Positions 47,012 through 58,040 of a DNA stretch of 64,000 nt are shown here, piece after piece; the stretch's first letter is position 1, and every line of letters starts with the position of its first letter. The notes under the pieces are model-generated. The model was not told the origin of the DNA and searched no databases. It saw only the letters and a program-made list of their open reading frames with translations. Source of the DNA: Talinum fruticosum (Eukaryota; Streptophyta; Magnoliopsida; Caryophyllales; Talinaceae); NCBI GenBank assembly GCA_021018815.1, contig JAITYX010000066.1:248001-312000 (forward strand), read 5' to 3'. The translations under genes were made by a program, and so were the position numbers.

Positions 47012-48471
47012 CAAAAAGACTCGACTCGGACATCGGTAAAGAATATAGAAGCGAGAATAGATCGAACAAGTAAACAATCCGAGTCCAGAGTATACTCGAA
47101 AACCGGTAACACGAAAGTACATGGAAACCCTCCTGGGGCAGAAAACCACGGACCGTGCTAATCCAAGCACGAAGTCAAATCCATTATTTTGAGTCCACAA
47201 AATTTAGTAGATCGACTCAACCTGAGTTGCTCCCTTAGACAACTCCTTACAAGTTTTTCCTAGATTCGAAATTCCCTTATCCGATCTAGTACTTCCTAAC
47301 CGAGATAACCCTTAAAGCTAGGGTGAGCTGAGTTAACCTTTATAGCTCAGTCAAGGGACCTTACTTAGAGAGTAAGAAGAGAGTTTGTAACTGAATACAA
47401 GACCTTACAACTCGGAATATAAAAATACGGAATTGGAGTTGTAAGAAGAAGATTGAGAATGAATACAATGACTTTTGATCAAGTATGTATTTTTACAATT
47501 GGTTCAAGCAATCTTCAAGTCTTGAGATTTGGCTTCTATTTATAGATGACCAAGCGGCTTAGCTGTTGTGTCCAACTTCGACTGGAAGTTCCTTTGTGAC
47601 CGTTGTTAGGATTTTCTTAGTCACTCGGAAAATATCCGTTGAAATAAGAACGTTAGACAACGGCTCTTGACTCCCTTGGAAGTACCTAAAACCACTAGCG
47701 GTGTCTTCGAAGTAAGGTGGAAACCACCGATGAGCTTAGTGTTGCAGATTTCCATTTCGGAAACAGACAACCCCGACACGATTGTCCGGGGCTAGGTCAC
47801 GAGTGTAAAAGCCTTGTCTCTCGGTGATTTGACATTTTGAAGCCGGTTACTTTTATAATTCAAATTTAGGATAGCCTCGTTTGAATGACCTACAAAAGTA
47901 AAACAATTTTGGTTCTCAAAGTATAAAATACTTTGGTCCAAGATTAGACACGGATAATGATATAATTAAGATAATTAAGTGACTAATTATCTCGGGTCGG
48001 AAACGGAATGGAATTTTCCGAGTCTAATATTCATGATACTCAAAATTCCATCCGAGTCGATCTAAAAGAGAATCAAGTTAACTAAAGAATATCGGAGGAA
48101 ATAAACTTGATCTAGACCGAGCATGATTCAAACTAAAAGCGCCGACTCTTACGGAATAACACCTGTAATATAAAGTCGATCCCGAGTACGGTTATACGAA
48201 TACCGGCGTTTGAACATGCGATAATTCTAAGTGATGAGTGACTCGTAACCGAGTGTAACATAGTGAGTGTAGATATCCTTTCTAAGTCACACGAGTTATG
48301 CATACATACATGAAATAATTTCTATAACACTTCGGGAAAATTCTATATCACTCGGAAAAGTTTCTAAGGCACAGGGAATGACTTGGAATCAAAACTTTAT
48401 AAGTGAGAAAATCTTATACCCGATTCCCTTGATAGAACTCGGAAAAGTGAGGTGTAAAATCTAAGTCTTCA
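47012..48471 (-). repeat. 3' LTR of copia C, truncated at its outer end
   Basis: About 1460 bp, matching 55270-56736. TATA box at 47537-47544. The inner end GTCTTCA (48471) borders the polypurine tract. The left boundary is where similarity to the other LTR ends and gypsy linker sequence begins, accurate to a few bases. Confidence 0.85.
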
Positions 48472-48484
48472 ATCTCCCCTTTTT

Positions 48485-48900
48485 ATGAAAGGCATTCCAT
48501 ACTTAGACAGTAAACTTTGTTAGTGATATAGATCTATTTTTGCAGACTTTGTACAAGAAGTAAGACAAGGTTGCATAGTGTAAACTAAATTAGAGCATAC
48601 TGAAGTATTAGAACATGAAATAAAAAAATTGATACTAAGTAAGATTACACATTTGATGGAAACTCGTAAATGCTTGCATTTATCATTATACTTAGAAAGT
48701 GAAAAAAATACATAAGTTCATTGAATTGAAAGAAAATATGTACAGAGTGAGAGAGAGAGAGACTCCCCTAGACAAGACAACAAATTTTCTATCTATTCTC
48801 CCCTTGCCTTTCAGCAAAAAAAAAAACAAAAAGAATGGGAAGAATACAAGAAGTACAAGTTTGATGTCTAGACAAAACAAAAAAACGCGTAAATAAAAGA
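48485..48900 (-). other. Copia C 3' untranslated region
   Basis: AT-rich with short purine repeats (GAGAGAGAG near 48750) and an A run (48818-48828). Non-coding. Confidence 0.5.
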
Positions 48901-48919
48901 TGAAGAAATTAAGAAGGGG

Positions 48920-50519
48920 ATGGGTTCGTCTGAGTGGAAGAGGAAGGACGAGTGGAGTGCCGGCGCCGATAGGATCTTGGCGATGTGCTTGAGCGTAGCG
49001 GAGGGAGGACAAGGATCTCCGGCAAAGGCTCGGTCCGAGTGGCCGACCCGTAACGAGGGGATCCAGAGGTTCATCCTCTTAGAACTCGTCAGCTGGAGGG
49101 GTCCGCTCGGTCCGACCTACTCGCGGATTGCCCTTATGCAGCAAGGTCTTCGACCCACTCGGACTCACTGTCCGAGCCGATCACTTCCGGTTGAGCGGCA
49201 GGGGTACTTAAACCCTCAGCTGTTGCTCCTTGTTCTTCCTTTTGTTCCTCCCCATGGCCGAAGGAGTTGCCTCAGCCGCGAGCTCCTTGGCTTCGCTTCT
49301 TCTTGATCTTCTTCTTCCGCGTTGCCTCTATCCGAGGAGGTCTTGGCCGAGCTCGAGGACTCTTCGGATGTGTCCGAGTCGCCTTGGTCCCGAGCTACCT
49401 TGGACCGTCTCTCCTGGAGAAGCTCTATCGGCTACCTCTGCTCCTTCACCGGGGCCTTCATCTCAATAAGCGAGTCCTCGCTACTCTCGGATTTGAGACT
49501 CGGGCAGTTTTCGGTTTATGGTCATAGATCGAAAGACAGCCTTGAATGACCGGAGTATGTTCTTGAGTTCCAAGGACATAGAGCTGATTTTATCCATGAA
49601 GGCGGAGGACAAAATGGAAGAAAGAGACTTAGAAGCACTTGAGGTGGAAGCACCATCAGGTGGGGCAGGAAGAGAAAGGGGGCATCTTTCCGAGTCCGAG
49701 GCGAAGAAGATGGCCTCGGCTTTGAGTCGTGTACCCGGATACCAGGTTGGGTCTCCTGGTATCCATACCCCTGAAATTCCTTTTGCGGACAACAACGGCA
49801 GCCTCGAAACAGCGTTTGGGTCCGAGGGAAGAGGAACTTTGAATTGTTTGAAAACAATGGTGAGAAGAGTACCGAAGGGAAGAGGGGTGTTTTTCTTGTT
49901 TTGGAGTTGAGCTGGCACAACCGCCATTTGCTCAATTATAGAGCGAAAGAGGTCTACTTTGTAGCCCTTAAGAATGTCAAACAGAGCTTTGAGTTGGGAT
50001 TCTCCTTGCTAGAATGCTGAGAGAAGAAGGTTCTCATCAGCAAGAAACACAGAAGACATGCTTCGACCTCGACTGAGTCACGTAAAAATTTTTGCGTGAC
50101 CTAGGGAACTCTTTGGCATACTTTTCAAAGAAGTCGTCGGGGACCTCAGTGAAAGGAATTGGATTGCTGTTCAAGAAGAGAGAAGAAACCTTGAACAGAC
50201 AATGGAGAAGGGAAGTGTTTATGCAAACTATAATGTTCCGAACTCCGGAGGTTAGAACACCTTCGTAGCTGGTGAGATGAGTGTAAAACTCATATACGAG
50301 TTCAAGGTATATGAACTCGCTGAAATAAAGAAAATTATAAACCCCGGTTGATTGGATGTGAGGCAACCATGAAAATTTGGTGGTTGGGAAGAACTTATCA
50401 TCCAACGCAAGATGCTCGGATGACGAGAGGTTTAGAAGTGGAAGGGCCTTCTTGGCTTTTGTGCGGGGCTTCTTTGTAGAGGAGCCAAGAAAGTCGAGGT
50501 GAGAACCTCTTTTTGTCAT
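48920..50519 (-). pseudogene. Copia C extra ORF (aORF), best preserved copy
   Basis: The ATG at 50519 opens a 160-codon frame (to 50037): MTKRGSHLDFLGSSTKKPR, with a KKPRTKAKK basic cluster at residues 15-23, then LALDDKFFPTTKFSWLPHIQ, FLYFSEFIYLELVYEFY and VRNIIVCINTSLLHCLFKVS, ending near DDFFEKYAKEFPRS. A frameshift links to 49927-49481 (PFGTLLTIVFKQFKVPLPSD; LSSILSSAFMDKISSMSLEL; SFKAVFRSMTI). The charged tail follows to about 48920. A TATA box lies 250 bp upstream. No signal peptide or clear membrane helix is visible in the conserved part, so an envelope role is not supported. The function is unknown. The central domain resembles what I know as the putative plant transposon protein family. 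Confidence 0.65.
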
Positions 50520-50762
50520 CTTTAAGGGAAAAAGAGAGAGTAGAAAAGCTTGAGAAGGATGAGAAAAGAAGAACTCGAAGAGAGAAAAAGTAAAAGAGTA
50601 GAAGAAAGAGTTGAGAGCAGCTGAGCTTACTTGAGATGATCTTCACGAAGCTTGAAATAACCGAGAAATCGTTGTAGACGCAGAGAGCTTGTGCGCGAAG
50701 TTTGGATTTCGAGAGAGAGAGTAAGTGAAAAGTAAAGTAACGAAATGAAGGAGAATAGTCGC

Positions 50763-50770
50763 TATTTATA
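50763..50770 (-). promoter_or_regulatory. TATA box upstream of the copia C extra ORF
   Basis: TATAAATA in sense, 250 bp before the ATG at 50519. AACGG-type motifs lie upstream at 50838-50888, including CCCAACGGCTA (50878-50888), which fits the mitosis-specific activator consensus. Confidence 0.6.
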
Positions 50771-51159
50771 GGAAAGTAATCATCCTTCAGTATTCGTTCG
50801 ACTCGACTATTTTAGCGAGTCACTTTTGACCGGTGTGACGGTTCTCTCCTCAACGGTTAGAATTACAGCGGTTGTCTCCCAACGGCTAGTTGTCCGATCA
50901 CGGCGCGCGAGAGAGAGAAAAGTTTTTGAAAATAAATTCTGAAATTCTCCACTTATCTAGAGATAATTTCGGAGAATTGATGTCCATTTTTCTCAACATC
51001 CGAGTCGGACTCAGCTCGGTTTCGAGTGACTCGAAACCGAAAACAAATAATAACTATCGGCTCGAGTATCATTAAGTCAACTAAACTAATGGTTATCAAA
51101 GATTTGCAAACACATAACACATAATCATACAATGATGTTTTCACATGGAAAGCACATAA

Positions 51160-51990
51160 TTATGCATTTATCATACCAAGCTCATTCCTAATAAAACAAA
51201 ACCGATCCTCACCAAGAGGCTTAGTAAAGATATCAGCTAGTTGAAGATTGGTAGGAATGAAATTGAGTTCAATATCACCTTTCTCGGAATGGTCTCTTAA
51301 GAAATGATACCCGACCTCAATGTGCTTTGTCTTTGAGTGTTGAACCTGGATTTTTGGTGATGCTGATTGCACTCGATTGTCACACTTGATTGGAACTCAT
51401 TTGAAAGAAAGTTCAAAATCTCTCAAGTGTTGCTTTATCCATAAGATCCGAGTGCGGCATGCTCCAGCTGCAGATATACTCGACCTCGGCAGTTGATAGA
51501 GCTACTGAGTTTTGCTTCTTTGAGTGCCAAGATATTAAGGATTGACCTAGAAATTGGCAAGCTCCTGAAGTGCTCTTTCTATCAACTTTGTATCCAGCGT
51601 AATCAGCATCCGAGTATCCGAGTGAGAGTCGGATCCGAGTCTCTTGAGTACCACGGACCTAAATTCCGAGTCCCTCCAAGATATCTAAATATTCTCTTTA
51701 CCGCAGTGAGATGTGATTCTTTTGGATTAGCTTGAAATCTTGCACATAGACGGACACTAAACATTATGTCTGGTCTACTCGAAGTAAGATATAGCAAAGA
51801 TCCAATCATACCTCGATAGATTTTCCGATCTATTGCTTTACCTTTCTTGTCCGAGTCAAGTTTTATGCTGCTTTGCTCATAGGTGTAGCTGCATGCTTTG
51901 CATCTTGGAGATTATATTTTTTCAACGAGCTCCTTGGTGTACTTTGATTGATGGACATAGATTCCATCTTTGTCTTGCTTGATTTGTAGA
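51160..51990 (-). pseudogene. Copia C RNase H and RT C terminus
   Basis: In sense: MIGSLLYLTSSRPDIMFSV and KRIFRYLGGTRNLG (51603-51809), then the frame-shifted AGYKVDRKSTSGAC and TEAEY regions near 51500-51600, and KTKHIEVGYHF, LADIFTKPLGE (51160-51372). RNase H is largely present but interrupted. Confidence 0.8.
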
Positions 51991-52080
51991 CCAAGGAAGA
52001 AATTGAGTTCTCGCATCATACTCATTTGGAATTCTTGTTCTCCGATTCACTAGATCTATAGGTTGAATCGCTTGATCTTC
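51990..52080 (-). pseudogene. Copia C reverse transcriptase remnant (internal deletion)
   Basis: The sequence passes from the MSMMRELNFFLGLQIKQD segment directly to the integrase-RT linker near 52040. Compared with copy B about 770 bp (equivalent to 38270-39040) are missing, including YVDD. A short CTTGTTCT-like similarity at the join suggests a microhomology deletion. Confidence 0.75.
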
Positions 52081-52149
52081 GAGCGCTTGTTCCGAATGAT
52101 CTTGTTCATCGATTGTCCTTCAACATTCTGAGCAACCTCTTAAGTTGTC

Positions 52150-53580
52150 TCATTCTCGAGTCACTTCTTTCCGAGTGACTTCATTCCGAGCTGGTTGGGT
52201 TTGAATCCTAATAGGCTCAATTTTATCATCATCTTCTCTGTTGAGCTTCAAATTTGAGAAGGATGATTCACTGGGTTTTTCCTGTTCAATCTCATCAAAC
52301 ACAACATGGATACTTTCTTCCACTTTGTTAGTTCTCTTATTGAAAATGCGATAAGCCTTACCGATAGATGAGTAACCCAGAAAAATACCTTCATCTCGAC
52401 CGAGCATCAAACTTGGTCAGGTGATCCTTACCATTGTTATGAACGAAACACTTACATCTAAAGGGTTTGAAATAAGAAATGTTGGGTTTCTTCCCTTTGT
52501 AGAGCTCGTATGGCGTTTTCTTCAGGATGGGTCCGATGAGGCATCTGTTTAACGTGTAGTTGGTCTGTGTTGATCGCCTCGGTCCGGAAATAGTAGGGTA
52601 GATTGTGCTTAATCATCATTGTCCTAGCTATTTCTTTAAGAGTTCTGTTCTTTCTCTCCACTATTCCATTCCGTTGAGGAGTTCTTGGTGCTCGAAGTTG
52701 TGAGAGATACCATTCTTGTCACAAAACTCCGAAAATTCCGAGTAGTCGAATTCCCTTCCATGGTCGGTTCAAATTCTCTGGATCTAAGTCCGAGACTCAA
52801 CTTGGATTTTTTACGAGCTTGCTGAACTCCTTGAACGCTTCATTTTTGTGCTTGAGAAAACACACCCAGGTAAATCGTGAGTAATCATCAATAATAACAA
52901 GTACATATGATTTACCTCCAAGGTTCTTAATAGGGATTTCACCACATAAGTCCATATGTAAAAGTTCAAGCACTTTGGATGTGGAAACTGTCATCGGGGA
53001 TTTGAATGATGATCGACTTGTTTCCCTCTTGTGCGAAGCTTCACAAACATTGTCTTTCTTGAAAGCACAATTGGGCAATCCTCCGACTAAACCATGAGAT
53101 GCCAATTTCTTAATAGTATGCATGCTAACATGGCCTAATCTACGATGCCATTTCCATGAGTCATCATGAAGTGATGCTTTTAAACAAGATAAATTCCGAC
53201 TCGGGTCGAAAGAGGAATAATATATGTATTACCCGATCTCTTACCTGACAGCTTGATTTCTTTGGTAGTAGCATCGGATATAATACAGTTGGTCCGTGTG
53301 AATCTTACCTCTTGACCTTTATCACACAATTGAGAGATGCTAAGCGGATTGTACTTTAATCCTTTGACAAGGTATACTTGGTCGACCAGATTGCCTTCCT
53401 TTCCAATCTTACCTATCCCAATTATCTTGCCTTTGCTTGTCATCTCCAAATGTGACTTTTCCTCCTTTGTACTCTTTTAACTCGAAAAAGAGTCCCGAGT
53501 CTCCCGACATATGGCGTGAGCATCCACCGTCAAGGTACCGGTGTCCTTTTGATCTTTTCGAGTAACCTGCAAAACATAGA
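52150..53580 (-). pseudogene. Copia C protease and integrase
   Basis: The protease region near 53500-53540 includes GCSRHMSGDSG; the core continues KGKIIGIGKIGKEGNLV (53180-53449). The pre-integrase segment and first catalytic aspartate read HTIKKLASHGLVGGLPNCAF and VIIDDYSRFTWVCF (52797-53123). The glutamate segment MERKNRTLKEIARTMM is at 52458-52661, and the DEGIFLGYSSIGKAYRIF linker at 52150-52410. Three frame changes separate these parts. Confidence 0.85.
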
Positions 53581-53929
53581 CAAACTAACCCTTCTCACTT
53601 CCTCTAACGAACCCAGTGACACTCTTTACTGAGGTCCTTTTCGAGGAAGAAGGTTTTTCGGAACCCAGATTTGAATGACTTTGGGTCTAGTCTGATTCCG
53701 AGTCTTCTATTTAGAGAACTGAGTCCGTGTCTCTTTCTTTTGAAAGATTTTTCTTTTGAAAACGATGGAGATGGTTTTCTCCTATAAACTACTCCGGGCT
53801 CAGTCCTTTTTCTTTCTTATGAGTAGGACCGTGCTCAGCTTCCCCGAACTTTACAGTTCCGGAATCCTTCTTGAAAAGTTCCGAGTAGGAATTTAATTCC
53901 TCCTCTTTGTTAAAACCAAGACCCTCTTT

Positions 53930-55096
53930 TCCGAAGGAGACACATTGAGATCCCAAGAACATGTCAAGGTTTTTCGACCTTGAGTAAACTTTAAAACAAG
54001 ATCTTGAGACTCATTGAGCTTTTGCTTTAGTTGCTCATTTTCTCTTCGAGTAACTCGGACTCGGTGTCATTTATTTAAGCACTAGTCTTGAGTTCTCCGA
54101 GTGTGAGTCTCAGCTTTTCCAACTCATTTTTTAAAGAGATGCTCTCGGAGGAAATTGATTCAAGTTGTTCTTTAAAGTGAGAAGAATCGGAATTAGACTT
54201 TTATTCCAAAGTGAAAATATACTTAGCTAAATCAGCTTTGGAGAATTTGAGAAAGTACTCAATTACCTCTTGAGGATTAGCTTCCTCATTATCCGATTGT
54301 TCCGAGTCCGACTCGTTTCGCTTCGAGTCGAGAGTGCCATCGGACACTTTGAGTCATCCGAGTTAGAAGAACTCGGATCCGCTTCTCTGGTTTCGAGGCT
54401 TTCGGCATAATGTTCTTTTTGGTGCTGACCTCTACATCCTCCTCCTCTAGGTTGATCTCATGGGTGAGAAGCTTCCCAATGAGTTCATCCGGCTTCGATA
54501 GAGATAAGTTCCGAGCCTCTTCGATAGCTGTCACCTTTTGACCCCATCTTTTCTTGGGTAGGCTTCGAGTATTTTTCCGCACATTTCTTCGCGGGAGATC
54601 TTTTTACCCAGAGATTTGAGATTATTAGTAATTTACGTAAATCGAATAAACATCTTAGTGATGTTTTCTTCGGCTCCATCTTGAATAGCTCATATTTATA
54701 AAGATATTGGCTTATCTTTGCTTGTCCGATCCGGCTTGTACCTTCATAAGTGTTGACCAGTGTGTCCCACACTTCTTTGGGCCGTGTCACGAGCGGACAC
54801 TCGGTTATATTCTTCGGAGTCGATGGCGCACATAAGAATGTTTATAGCCTTGAAGTTCTTTCGAACTTTTCAGCTTCATCACCTGTGAACTCGCCTTTGT
54901 TTTGGGCACAATTCTTGTTTCTTCGTTTTCATGGGAAGGTAGTTTCCTTCTTGTATGATGTTCCAAACATCTTCATCATGATCCAGGAGGAAACATTCCA
55001 TGAGTTTCTTCCAGAGTGCACAAAGTTGGATCCTTTGAACTTTGGTGGTCTCGCTGGAAGATCTTCTTCATCAAACTCTCCATTATTCCGAGCCAT
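53930..55096 (-). pseudogene. Copia C gag, zinc knuckle deleted
   Basis: The ATG at 55096 starts MARNNGEFDEEDLPA. The capsid region reads EVWDTLVNTYEGTSRIGQAK (54485-54790), then VTAIEEARNLSLSKPDELIG (54289-54582). Near 54355 the sequence jumps from the pre-knuckle region straight to the SDDSK-like acidic segment. The roughly 300 bp that hold the CCHC knuckle in copy B are absent, and a CGAGT word occurs at both deletion ends. Confidence 0.75.
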
Positions 55097-55140
55097 TTGA
55101 TCTTTAAACCTTTGGATGGTTAGATCCTTTCGAAAGGCTA

Positions 55141-55153
55141 GGCTCTTATACCA
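55141..55153 (-). other. Primer-binding site of copia C
   Basis: TGGTATAAGAGCC in sense, two bases after the LTR. It is one substitution from the TGGTATCAGAGCC expected for initiator methionine tRNA. Confidence 0.75.
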
Positions 55154-55155
55154 AT

Positions 55156-56736
55156 TGAAAGTTAGCTCTTGGAGAGGCTAAGTCACCCTAGAGGGGGTGA
55201 ATAGGGTGATGATGAAATTTGCTTCGATTAAGGAATAAATTTGTCCGAGTAGAGTTGAAGTCAAGGATGAACTCGGAAAAGACCCGACTCGAAATCGGTA
55301 AAGAATATAGAAGCGGAATAGATCGAACAAGTAAACAATCCGAGTCTAGAGTATACTCAAGAAAATTGGTAACACAAAAGTACGTGGAAACCCTCCCGGG
55401 GCGAAAACCACGGACCGTGCTAATCCAAGCACGAAGTCAAAACCACTATTTTGAGTCCACAAAATACGATAGATCGACTCAACCCGAGTTGCTCCCTTAG
55501 ACAACTCCTTACAAGTTTTTCCTAGATTCAAAAATTCCCTTATCTCGATCTAGTACTTCCTAACCGAGATAACCCTTACAGCTAGGGACAACCGAGTTGA
55601 GTTAACCTTTACAGCTCGGTTAAGGGACCTTACTTAGAGAGTAAGAAGAGAGTTTGTAATTGAGTACAAGACCTTACAACTCGGAATATAAAAATACGGA
55701 ATTGGAGTTGTAAGAAGAAGATTGAGAATGAATACAATGACTTTTGATCAAGTATGTATTTTTACAATTGGTTCAAGCAATCTTCAAGTCTTGAGATTTG
55801 GCTTCTATTTATAGATGACCAAGCAGCTTAGCCGTTGTGTCCAACTTCGACTTGGAAGTTCCTTTATGACCGTTGTGTAGGATTTTCTTAGTCATTCGAA
55901 AATATCCGTTGAAATAAGAACGTTAGACAACGACTCTTGACTCCTTGGAAGAACCTAAAACCACCGGCGGTGTCTTCGAAGTAAGGTGGAAACAACCGAT
56001 GAGCTTAGTGTTGCATATTTCCATTTCGGAAACAGACAACCACGACACAATGTCCGGGGCTAGGTCGGAGGTGGAAAAGCCCTGTCTGCTGGTGATTTGA
56101 CATTTTGAAGCTGGTTACTTTTGTAATTCAAATTTAGGATAGCCTCGTTTGAATGACCTACAAAAGTAAAACAATTTTGGTTCTCAAAGTATAAAATACT
56201 TTGGTCCAAGATTAGACACGGATAATGATATAATTAAGAAAATTAAGTGACTAATTATCTAGGTCGAAACGGAATGGAATTGTTTGAGTCTAATATTCAT
56301 GATACTCAAAATTCCATCCGAGTCGATCTAAAAGAGAATCAAGTTAACTAAAGAATATCGGAGGAAATAAACTTGATCTAGGCCGAGCATGATTCAAACT
56401 AAAAGCGCCGACTCTTACAGAATAACACCCGTAATATGAAGTCGATCCCGAGTATGGTTATACGAATATCGGCGTTTGAACATGCGATAATTCTAAGTGA
56501 TGAGTGACTCAAAACCGAGTGTAACATAGTGAGTGCGGATATCCTTTCTAAGTCACACGAGTTATGCATACATACATGAAATAATTTCTATAACACTTCG
56601 AGAAAATACTATATCACTCGGAAAAGTTTCTAAGGCATAGGGAATGACTTGGAATCAAAACTTTATAAGTGAGAAAATCTTATACCCGATTCCCTTGATA
56701 GAACTCAAAAAGTGAGGTGTAAAATCCGAGTCTTCA
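55156..56736 (-). repeat. 5' LTR of copia C
   Basis: 1581 bp, TGAAAG...TCTTCA on the plus strand. TATA box at 55806-55813. AAGGG (56737-56741) on the right would be the target duplication, but its left partner is lost. Confidence 0.88.
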
Positions 56737-58040
56737 AAGGGGTAGAAAGATTAGGTGGTATGCCCTCGGGCCTACAGACTAGGCACTGGAAAATACCCCT
56801 TCTTCCTTAGCATCGATTTGACACTAGGGTTGACGTAAGGATTGAAGTTGAGAGGTGCTTCATCCTTGTCTATAACGAGTGAACCCATAAAGCTCCTCAT
56901 CATCGGCGTCATGTCCAATTTCGACGACAAACGCTTTAGAGGTGATGGTGGCACGGAGATTGTCTCTATTAACGGTAACAACTTGACCTTTGATGATCAT
57001 CTTGACTTTATGATGCATTGTGGAGGGCACTTCCCGATGGTCCTATAACCAAGGGCGTTTTAAAAGAAGGTTAAAGGTAGCTAGAGTGTCTAGGACTTGT
57101 AAGTCAATGTTTTTCACTCGCTGGCCCAACTTTGATTGGTAGAGTCACTGTTTTAAAACCTGTCCTTTTAGAGTTATCGTAAGGTTGGAGATGAACAGTT
57201 TGTTTAGAGATTTGTTGCTCTCTAATGCCCACCCTTTTGGCGATCCTTCAAGGACAAACGTTTATGACATATATGTTATCTACTAAGGTTAGGGGATAAA
57301 CTTGTTAATGCAAGTTACGATCAAATAAAGAGAATTGTTGTGTGCAATGCCTTCTTCAAGAAGATCTTTCTTATCAAACGTGATGGTTCCATCCTCGTTA
57401 TTGACAATCCTACTACTTCCTTAGGAGTAGTTTTAGGAGATACCTCAATTTTGCTAAGTGCATCAATTAAGGTCTATGCTTTTGGAAAGCGAGATATGAA
57501 TTGCCAGATAGAGATATCAACTTTAAGTTTTTGAAGCTATTTTAGGATTGGGTCTTCTTCTTTAGCAACTTTGTGTTCTTCCGGAGCTTTACGAGTCTAT
57601 CATGGACCCATGGGTGCCTTATGTCGCTCGAGATCTAGTAAGAAATTAGATTTCACGGCTCTTCGATTCTCCTCAAAAGTCATCTTCTTCTAAGGGTGTT
57701 GTGCCCCAGAATTCATCATGATTATCGTCTTTGGTTTCGTATATGTCTTCCTTATTGCTTACCCACAATCCGTGGACTTCGGGTCTAAAGGAGGAAAGGC
57801 GGCAAGTGGTTGGACTCACCGATGTCTTGAATGAAGACAGATGGGTCCCATTGACCTGGAATGGGTTCAAAGAAGATTGCTAAGGTATCACCGAAAGGAT
57901 TCTTGTTATTTCTAGGCTTTTGAGCGACCTTAGGGAGAGGGAGTTGACTATTGCGGAATATGCTCTCTAACTTGTTTTTGAACGCCTAACATTACTTGGT
58001 GTCGTGTCCTCGTGCACAATGGTACTTACAGAATTTGCCT
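56737..58040 (-). pseudogene. Fragment X gag end and protease
   Basis: The knuckle segment CKYHCARGHDT is at 57999-58037. The acidic gag-protease junction (PEVHGLWVSNKEDIYET; TTPLEEDDF) is at 57673-57870. The protease and following linker run 56772-57540 in several frames. It is homologous in order and sequence to 30061-31440 of element Y. Confidence 0.75.

Larger units (their letters stand above)
47012..56736 (-). mobile_element. Ty1/copia retrotransposon C (SIRE/Maximus-like), internally deleted, inserted in fragment X
   Basis: A minus-strand element: 5' LTR 55156-56736, primer site 55141-55153, gag, protease, integrase, RNase H, extra ORF, polypurine tract 48472-48484, 3' LTR about 47012-48471. 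The outer end of the 3' LTR lacks about 110 bp, together with about 300 bp of the host gypsy, so there is no left duplication. LTRs are almost identical outside CpG positions, so C looks like the youngest insertion. RT and the gag zinc knuckle are deleted. Confidence 0.87.
45345..58040 (-). mobile_element. Tat-type Ty3/gypsy fragment X, inverted, interrupted by copia C
   Basis: A minus-strand fragment. In sense it starts within gag at the knuckle CKYHCARGHDT (57999-58037) and runs through gag end, protease (56900-57560), linker (56737-56850 and 46789-47011), RT (45490-46640) and the start of RNase H (45345-45490). No LTR is present at either end. Copia C is inserted between the protease-side and RT-side parts of the linker. 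X is closely related to elements Y and the left element. Confidence 0.8.
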
